Source of the DNA: an uncultured Endomicrobiia bacterium
GTDB lineage: Bacteria > Elusimicrobiota > Endomicrobiia > Endomicrobiales > Endomicrobiaceae
NCBI GenBank assembly: GCA_938040055.1
Contig: CALHWY010000013.1
Span: 1 to 64,000 of the forward strand
Length of the DNA stretch: 64,000 nucleotides
Direction of reading: 5' to 3'
Each line of letters begins with the position of its first letter. Positions within the stretch are counted from its first letter, which is position 1. The notes under the pieces are model-generated. The model saw nothing but the letters and a program-made list of their open reading frames with translations. It was not told the origin of the DNA and made no database searches. The position numbers and the translations under genes are program-made. Of the stretch, positions 59,665 to 64,000 are shown in pieces.

Positions 59665-60082
59665 AGGCCGGCTTTTTATAACCGGGACTCCGGAACAGAC
59701 CAGAAGACTTGGAAAAGTGTTTGCAAAAAAGCTTAAGAAAGGCGACATAGTTTTTCTTAAAGGCGATTTGGGCAGCGGAAAGACTACTTTTACCCAGGGC
59801 ATAGTGAAAGCTTTCGGCAATAAAGGATTTGCAAGAAGCTCGAGTTTTATTATTGCCAATGAATATAAAGCGGGCGAATGCAGTTTATACCATCTCGATC
59901 TTTACAGACTTGCAGCGGCTCCGGTATGGGATCTCGGGCTGGAAGAGTATCTTTTTAGCGGAAATATCGCCGTGATAGAGTGGCCGGACAGGCTTCTTGG
60001 CTTGCAAAACGCAAGTACCTGGAATGTGGAGATAGAAAACTGCGGCGGCGAAAGAAAAATAAAAATAGAGAAGAGAAAATGA
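59618..60082 (+). CDS. tsaE: tRNA threonylcarbamoyladenosine ATPase subunit TsaE
   Basis: 154 residues. P-loop ATPase of the TsaBDE complex that makes t6A37 in tRNA. Walker A GDLGSGKTTF (49-58), SSSFIIANEY switch, LYHLDLYRL and VIEWPDRL near the end. The N-terminus lies inside thiL. Overlaps tsaB by 4 nt. Confidence 0.94.
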   Translation: MEKKKKAYTPDSGIFKGRLFITGTPEQTRRLGKVFAKKLKKGDIVFLKGDLGSGKTTFTQGIVKAFGNKGFARSSSFIIANEYKAGECSLYHLDLYRLAAAPVWDLGLEEYLFSGNIAVIEWPDRLLGLQNASTWNVEIENCGGERKIKIEKRK

Positions 60083-60726
60083 AAATTCTGGCGGCGGAAA
60101 CATCCGGAAAAACGTTCAGCATCGCTTTAAACGATAACGGCGTGACTGCGGCCGAGTTTTATTATGACAGCGGGCATATTCATTCGGAAATGCTTATTTG
60201 CGCCATAGAGCGGATTTTAAAAGATACCGGAAATTCTTATAAGGATATCGGTAAATTCGCGGTTTCCGCCGGTCCGGGAAGCTTTACCGGAATAAGAGTC
60301 GGAATGACGGCGGTTAAGACGCTTGCCCAAAGCTTAAATAAGCCTGTCGCGGCATTTGACGCTTTAACCCTGCTTGAAAAAAATATCCAAATAAAAAAAA
60401 TTAAAATCGTACCCGCTATAGACGCGCTGAGGGATGAAGTTTATATTAAACGGGGAAATCGCATACAAATTGACGGGATAGACTCTTTTATAAAAAAATT
60501 GCGGCCGCTTAAAAATAAAGTATTGATAGCGGGAAACGCGGCTGTCGCGTATAAGGATAAAATTTCAAAACAGCTCGGCGCTTACAGTGTTTCTCTTCCC
60601 GTGATTTTTCATATGCCGAGAGCGTCGGTTTTGGGAATGCTTGCGCAATCCGAAAAAGGAGTTTCTTACGAGAAAGTCGAACCTTTATACATACGGCGTT
60701 CCTGGGCTGAAGAGAGCAGGAAATGA
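60079..60726 (+). CDS. tsaB: tRNA threonylcarbamoyladenosine subunit TsaB
   Basis: 215 residues from ATG 60079 (AGAGAAG upstream; an earlier in-frame ATG lies inside tsaE). Non-catalytic partner of TsaD in t6A synthesis. ILAAETSGKTFSIAL, HSEMLICAIERIL, SAGPGSFTGIRVGMTAVKTLA and PAIDALRDEVYI fit the family. RimI and TsaD, often nearby, are not in the window. Overlaps the acetyltransferase by 4 nt. Confidence 0.94.
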   Translation: MKILAAETSGKTFSIALNDNGVTAAEFYYDSGHIHSEMLICAIERILKDTGNSYKDIGKFAVSAGPGSFTGIRVGMTAVKTLAQSLNKPVAAFDALTLLEKNIQIKKIKIVPAIDALRDEVYIKRGNRIQIDGIDSFIKKLRPLKNKVLIAGNAAVAYKDKISKQLGAYSVSLPVIFHMPRASVLGMLAQSEKGVSYEKVEPLYIRRSWAEESRK

Positions 60727-61283
60727 CCGAAAAAGAAAAAATGCTTAAAGGCGTTCCGTATGACGCTTCGGATAGAGAACTGAGGGAAATCTTCCACAGG
60801 GCTAAAGATATTCTTGCGGTTTTTAATGCCTCGGGAAGCAGAGACATACGGAAAAGGACGGAATGCCTGCATAGTCTGTTGGGCTTTACCGGCAGCAATG
60901 TTTACATAGAGCCGCCTTTTTACTGCGATTACGGCGAAAATATTTACTTTGGCGATAATGTTTATATGAATGTTAACTGCGTAATACTTGACTGCGGCAA
61001 AGTCACGGTCGGCAGTAATGTGTTGTTCGGGCCTAATGTGCAGATATATGCGGCGTCCCACCCTCTGCGGGGCAAAGAAAGGGTTGTTGACGGGAAAATA
61101 ATCGATATAAGCCTTCCCGTGACAATAGGAAGCGATGTGTGGATAGGCGGCGGCAGCATAATATGTCCCGGCATAAAGATAGGAGACAATGTCGTAATAG
61201 GCGCAGGCAGCGTCGTCACAAAAGACATCCCTTCAAACTGTGTAGCGGCCGGAAACCCCGCGAAGAAAATTAAAGAGCTGTAA
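60723..61283 (+). CDS. Maltose/galactoside O-acetyltransferase-type enzyme
   Basis: 186 residues. Acetyl-CoA-dependent sugar acetyltransferase of the Maa/LacA/NodL group. EKMLKGVPYDASDRELRE, PPFYCDYGENIYFGDNVYMN, the catalytic His in IYAASHPL, then IGSDVWIGGGSIICPGIKIG and the GAGSVVTKDIPSNCVAAGNP end. The acceptor sugar is unknown. Last gene of the thiL run. Confidence 0.92.
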   Translation: MTEKEKMLKGVPYDASDRELREIFHRAKDILAVFNASGSRDIRKRTECLHSLLGFTGSNVYIEPPFYCDYGENIYFGDNVYMNVNCVILDCGKVTVGSNVLFGPNVQIYAASHPLRGKERVVDGKIIDISLPVTIGSDVWIGGGSIICPGIKIGDNVVIGAGSVVTKDIPSNCVAAGNPAKKIKEL

Positions 61284-61437
61284 TTTTTCCGCGCGTTTTT
61301 GCGCCGTTTAAGGTTTTGCCGCGCCCGGGGTTTTTGTTTCGGAAAAGGAAACAGGCTGTTTTGCGGAAATCTTGATTGCGGCAGGATTCGTTTGATAAGC
61401 AAATAGGCATGACATCAGAATTATATTAAAAGGCGTT
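61284..61437. other. Intergenic stretch
   Basis: About 150 bp with GC-rich pieces (61300-61335) and no gene. Together with the pseudogene to its right it forms a gap of nearly 0.6 kb between intact genes. Confidence 0.35.
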
Positions 61438-61822
61438 ATGGCGGAAATGAATTGGACACGGGAAAGTCTGACCGGCATTTTTAAGGCTTTGTATGCCGGC
61501 GCCAAAAAAAGCTTGCCTCAAAGCAGGTTTGTGACTGTTTGGAGGAAAAAGGCTTAAACCGGTTTGAAAAAGAACAAAAAGAGGCAATACCCGTAAAGAT
61601 ACTGCATTCTTTGTCCGGATTTACGGCTATGATTCTTCTGGCGGCGGACGCAACCTCAGGTTTTTTGGCGATTAAAACCGGATAAGGCTGTTCCGGGCCG
61701 GCGGGGCGCCGATAAGCCGGGCGCACTGGATAACAACGACACTGCTTTCCGTTTTTCCTCTGTTTGTCGCGGAAGTGCAGAAGCATTTTCTGCGCAATGA
61801 GCGCAGCGATGAAATTAAATAG
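61438..61822 (+). pseudogene. Remnant of a small membrane protein gene
   Basis: Protein-like segments appear in shifting frames: MAEMNWTRESLTGIFKALYA from the ATG at 61438, then GLNRFEKEQKEAIPVKILHS and a hydrophobic SLSGFTAMILLAADATSGFL, then WITTTLLSVFPLFVAEVQKH ending at a stop at 61820-61822. At least two frameshifts and internal stops. Two TM-like segments suggest a former small membrane protein; I do not recognise it. The next gene begins 36 nt later. Confidence 0.45.
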
Positions 61823-61857
61823 AAAGCCGTTTATTTTATAATTTTACGGAGAGTTTC

Positions 61858-62331
61858 GTGAATAAAAAATATTTATATGAAATAGAAGCCGTATTCAATG
61901 AAAAAGAGGCCAGGGAACAGGCTTTGCAAAAGAAAGAAAAAGAAAAAAAAGACGAGGAAGAAAGAAGGCTGCAAACTTTTTTTTACAAAAGAGAAACCGT
62001 TTATAAACCTCTGTTTGAAAATGTCAAAAGAATTGTTGAAAACAATGGCATGGGATGTCTTATTGAAAATGAAAAAGAACAAGACAGCTTTTCCTGCCCG
62101 CAAATCAAAATAACTTTTTTTGAAAAAGACGGAGAAAACAGTCCGCTTTCCGGAGAAACGGCCGGTTTTGCCGTCGCTTTCGACAAAATAAACAATCAGA
62201 TCGTTATTTATGAAAGCAATCTTTTCGGCAAAGCAAAGGAAAGCGCCGCGAGGTATGATGTTGAAGGCGTAACCGAAGATTTCCTTTCGCTCAGAATCGT
62301 CAAACTTCTGAAAGAAATAGTTCTCAGGTAA
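61858..62331 (+). CDS. Hypothetical protein with charged coiled-coil N-terminus
   Basis: 157 residues, GTG start with GGAGAG upstream. Residues about 12-40 are almost purely Glu/Lys/Arg (a coiled coil), followed by a compact alpha/beta domain (FENVKRIVENNG, IKITFFEKDGE, AGFAVAFDKINNQIVIYESN, VTEDFLSLRIVKLLKEIVL). No signal peptide. No family recognised. Convergent with the 3D-domain gene. Confidence 0.68.
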   Translation: MNKKYLYEIEAVFNEKEAREQALQKKEKEKKDEEERRLQTFFYKRETVYKPLFENVKRIVENNGMGCLIENEKEQDSFSCPQIKITFFEKDGENSPLSGETAGFAVAFDKINNQIVIYESNLFGKAKESAARYDVEGVTEDFLSLRIVKLLKEIVLR

Positions 62332-62401
62332 ACGGGCGTAAAAGCGGCTTTGGCAAAGGCGTTTGCATGCAAAATCCTTTTTTGTCCCGCTTTTTTTCAG
62401 G

Positions 62402-63238
62402 TTAATATTCTTCCGAAGGTTCCAGAATGTATACCGTAACGTCCCGGAACATCCACGAAAGCTCTTCCTGCGCATTGTTTACTCCGAGATCCACCCTGTT
62501 GCCTTTTATGAGATTGCCCGTGTCTCCGGCATAACCGTATCCGTATCCCGAAATGAAAAGCCTGGTTTTAAGAGGAATTATTTTAGGATCGACCGCTACT
62601 ATTCCGCGCTGCATTTTCTGTCCTAAAAATGTCACGGTGCCGTCTCCCCACGCCAAAGGATCGCCCGGATAGTACGCCGTAGCCACCATTTTCATTCTTT
62701 TTGCTTTTGTAAGGTCGAAAATTTTTTCTATCTTATTATTTTCCGTAAGCAGCGCCAGCCTGTAAAAATTTTTCGCTACGGTTCTGTCTCTCAAAACTTC
62801 TCTTTCGTAAAATATTCCGTCATAATAAGTTTCAATGACGTCTTTTAAACTGGTTTTTTCGACTCCTTTTTGAAGTTCGACTTTTCTGAGATTGGAATTA
62901 TATCTTCTGCTCCAGGTCATTCTGAAGGGAATCGATTCGGTTATTCTTTTTTTTTCGCGGGTAACTCTTGTGATCTTAACGGTTTCATGCGTTTTTATCG
63001 GTTTTTCCATATCCTTGGACGCGAAATCCAGCTCTCCCATTTCTATACCGTATTTTTTCAGAACCGTTTTTAGGGGAATATTTTTATAAGGTATGACGGA
63101 ATATGTTTTACCGTCGGCCTTTATAAATGCCCTGGCGCGAAGCAGCCCCGGAAATGCAATCACTTTTGAAAACGCGAAAACGCCCAGGGAAACGGATAAA
63201 AGCTTTATGATTTTATGGAATTTATTTTTCCTTTTCAT
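62402..63238 (-). CDS. Exported G5/3D-domain protein (lytic transglycosylase-like)
   Basis: 278 residues. An N-terminal hydrophobic anchor or signal (IIKLLSVSLGVFAFSKVIAF, about 10-29), a YabE-type DUF348-like segment (FIKADGKTYSVIPYKNIPLK), a G5-like middle, and a C-terminal 3D domain (about 183-275): MVATAYYPGD, GIVAVDPKIIPLKTRLFI, YAGDTGNLIKGNRVDL with the conserved aspartates. Relatives are YabE/YuiC-like cell-wall enzymes that probably cleave glycan strands. Its start overlaps the radical SAM gene by 17 nt. Confidence 0.85.
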   Translation of the reverse strand: MKRKNKFHKIIKLLSVSLGVFAFSKVIAFPGLLRARAFIKADGKTYSVIPYKNIPLKTVLKKYGIEMGELDFASKDMEKPIKTHETVKITRVTREKKRITESIPFRMTWSRRYNSNLRKVELQKGVEKTSLKDVIETYYDGIFYEREVLRDRTVAKNFYRLALLTENNKIEKIFDLTKAKRMKMVATAYYPGDPLAWGDGTVTFLGQKMQRGIVAVDPKIIPLKTRLFISGYGYGYAGDTGNLIKGNRVDLGVNNAQEELSWMFRDVTVYILEPSEEY

Positions 63239-63824
63239 CTAAATAAGGGCGGAGCCTGAAATCCGCGCCTGCCGCTTCGGCTATGCTTTTTATTTTGGAG
63301 ACGTCAAGACCGGGCAGTTCCACCGCCGTTATGACTACCGTCGGGATGTATTTTTTCGCGAGTTTGGCAAAACTGATTATTTCGTCGAAAGATTCTTCTT
63401 TAAACATCGGGCGGTTGAAGGCATTGAACTCTTCCGGGCCGCTTCCGTTAAGACTTATGGAAACGGCGTCTATAAGTCCTTTAAGCATAGGAAGAATATT
63501 TTTTCCATGGTAGCGGTTGGCGAGTCCGGCCGTGTTGACCCGCGTTTTTCCTCCGTTGGCTTTTATCCATTTGGCTATTTCAGCTACGTCTCCGGGCCTT
63601 ATCAGCGCGTCTCCGTATCCGCAGAAAATTATTTCATTGTACTTTCCGGGATTGCCTATGGATTCAATAACTTCTCCGACGGAAGGCTCTTTTTCAAGCT
63701 TCAGATCGTTGCCTCTGAACTCGTTCGCCCATTTATGTTTTATGCAGTAAGGGCAGGCCATCATGCATCTGTTTGTTATGTTCAAATAAAGATTATCGCC
63801 GTAAGCATAAGAAATGGTGTTCAT
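63222..63824 (-). CDS. TatD-associated radical SAM protein
   Basis: 200 residues. Cluster motif C20-x3-C24-x2-C27 (NRCMMACPYC) after the typical NLYLNITNRC. EIIFCGYGDALIR, RVNTAGLANRYHGKNILPML, DAVSISLNG and the FRLRPYLDEKEK end match the TatD-linked radical SAM family (TIGR04038 as I recall it). The usual glycyl-Glu in GYGEPL is Asp here. No tatD gene is in the window; it may lie beyond the right edge or be missing. Function unknown. Confidence 0.83.
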   Translation of the reverse strand: MNTISYAYGDNLYLNITNRCMMACPYCIKHKWANEFRGNDLKLEKEPSVGEVIESIGNPGKYNEIIFCGYGDALIRPGDVAEIAKWIKANGGKTRVNTAGLANRYHGKNILPMLKGLIDAVSISLNGSGPEEFNAFNRPMFKEESFDEIISFAKLAKKYIPTVVITAVELPGLDVSKIKSIAEAAGADFRLRPYLDEKEK

Positions 63825-64000
63825 ACAAACCCCGCTAAAATTGAAAATTTACAAAGCTTGGCCGCCGGTATTGCGGATTTTATCTTTGTAAAAAGCCGAC
63901 GTTTTAACCGCAGGCAAGTCCCCTTCCGCGCCGCAGAGAAATTTCCGTTAAATTGCGCTTTGCAGATTAAACAGCCTTTGCGCATTGTCCGATGTTATTT

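Noticed and set aside
1..64000. CRISPR array, insertion sequence or prophage
   Set aside because: No regularly spaced repeats, no transposase or integrase and no phage structural genes were seen; the only tandem repeat is the 120-bp duplication at 3386-3600.

Overview
The window reads as chromosomal DNA of a diderm (Gram-negative-type) bacterium. The evidence is lipoprotein signals, a SurA-type periplasmic chaperone domain, predicted outer-membrane beta-barrels, a type IV pilin and a murein-hydrolase/bactofilin shape cluster. Several features together point towards Elusimicrobiota, perhaps an Endomicrobium-like lineage: the short pseudopilin, the very long secreted TraB/ChaN-like + MFS fusion protein, the ankyrin proteins, and the AddAB and CdaA gene contexts. 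This placement is inference from gene content; no rRNA is present to confirm it. Most of the sequence is housekeeping, packed in tight operons with many ATGA/TGATG overlaps. Unusually long non-coding gaps (0.3-1.1 kb), some holding decayed genes, separate the operons.

Layout. 0.4-2.1 kb: an N-terminal-domain-only relative of a ClpB-like AAA+ ATPase family, then a small membrane protein whose ribosome binding site lies in a hairpin. 2.3-9.3 kb (minus strand): a 1-Cys peroxiredoxin, a TPR/ankyrin/ankyrin operon, a MATE exporter and a lipoprotein. 9.3-12.8 kb (plus): argF, a gamma-carbonic-anhydrase-like protein, cutA, an AmrS-type radical SAM enzyme and maf. 13.1-15.2 kb (minus): M23 endopeptidase, bactofilin and a SurA_N protein, a likely cell-shape unit. 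15.3-19.4 kb: a 1,322-residue fusion of a TraB/ChaN-like domain, a possible barrel domain and a 12-helix MFS transporter. Then come tRNA-Thr(TGT) and about 1.1 kb without a gene.

20.5-33.8 kb: a two-component operon (kinase, triple-receiver protein, second kinase), smpB, a secreted glycosidase-quinone reductase fusion, the addA/addB recombination nuclease, DUF4833 and DUF2914 proteins and a type IV pilin. 34.3 kb: tRNA-Leu(CAG) on the minus strand. 34.8-40.6 kb: envelope or secreted proteins (MORN-like repeat protein, acidic-linker beta-barrel, PorV-like barrel with a 30-residue tandem repeat, secreted MBL hydrolase). 40.9-55.1 kb: a long run of ABC ATPase, mprF, tilS, hpt, ftsH, folE, folP, cdaA, a 35-codon CdaR remnant, glmM, pdxJ, a broken darT toxin gene and glmS. 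This joins membrane lipid charge, folate, c-di-AMP and UDP-GlcNAc supply. 55.3-57.6 kb: acpS, nnrD, M20 amidohydrolase. 58.7-61.3 kb: thiL, tsaE, tsaB and a sugar O-acetyltransferase. The window ends with a hypothetical gene and a minus-strand pair (TatD-associated radical SAM protein, 3D-domain protein).

The observations I find most worth following are: the CdaR homologue reduced to a single transmembrane microprotein in its conserved slot between cdaA and glmM; the TraB-like/MFS fusion; the secreted GH26-like/flavodoxin fusion; the AAA+ N-domain without its motor; the decayed darT without darG; and promoters placed so close to start codons that several genes look leaderless.
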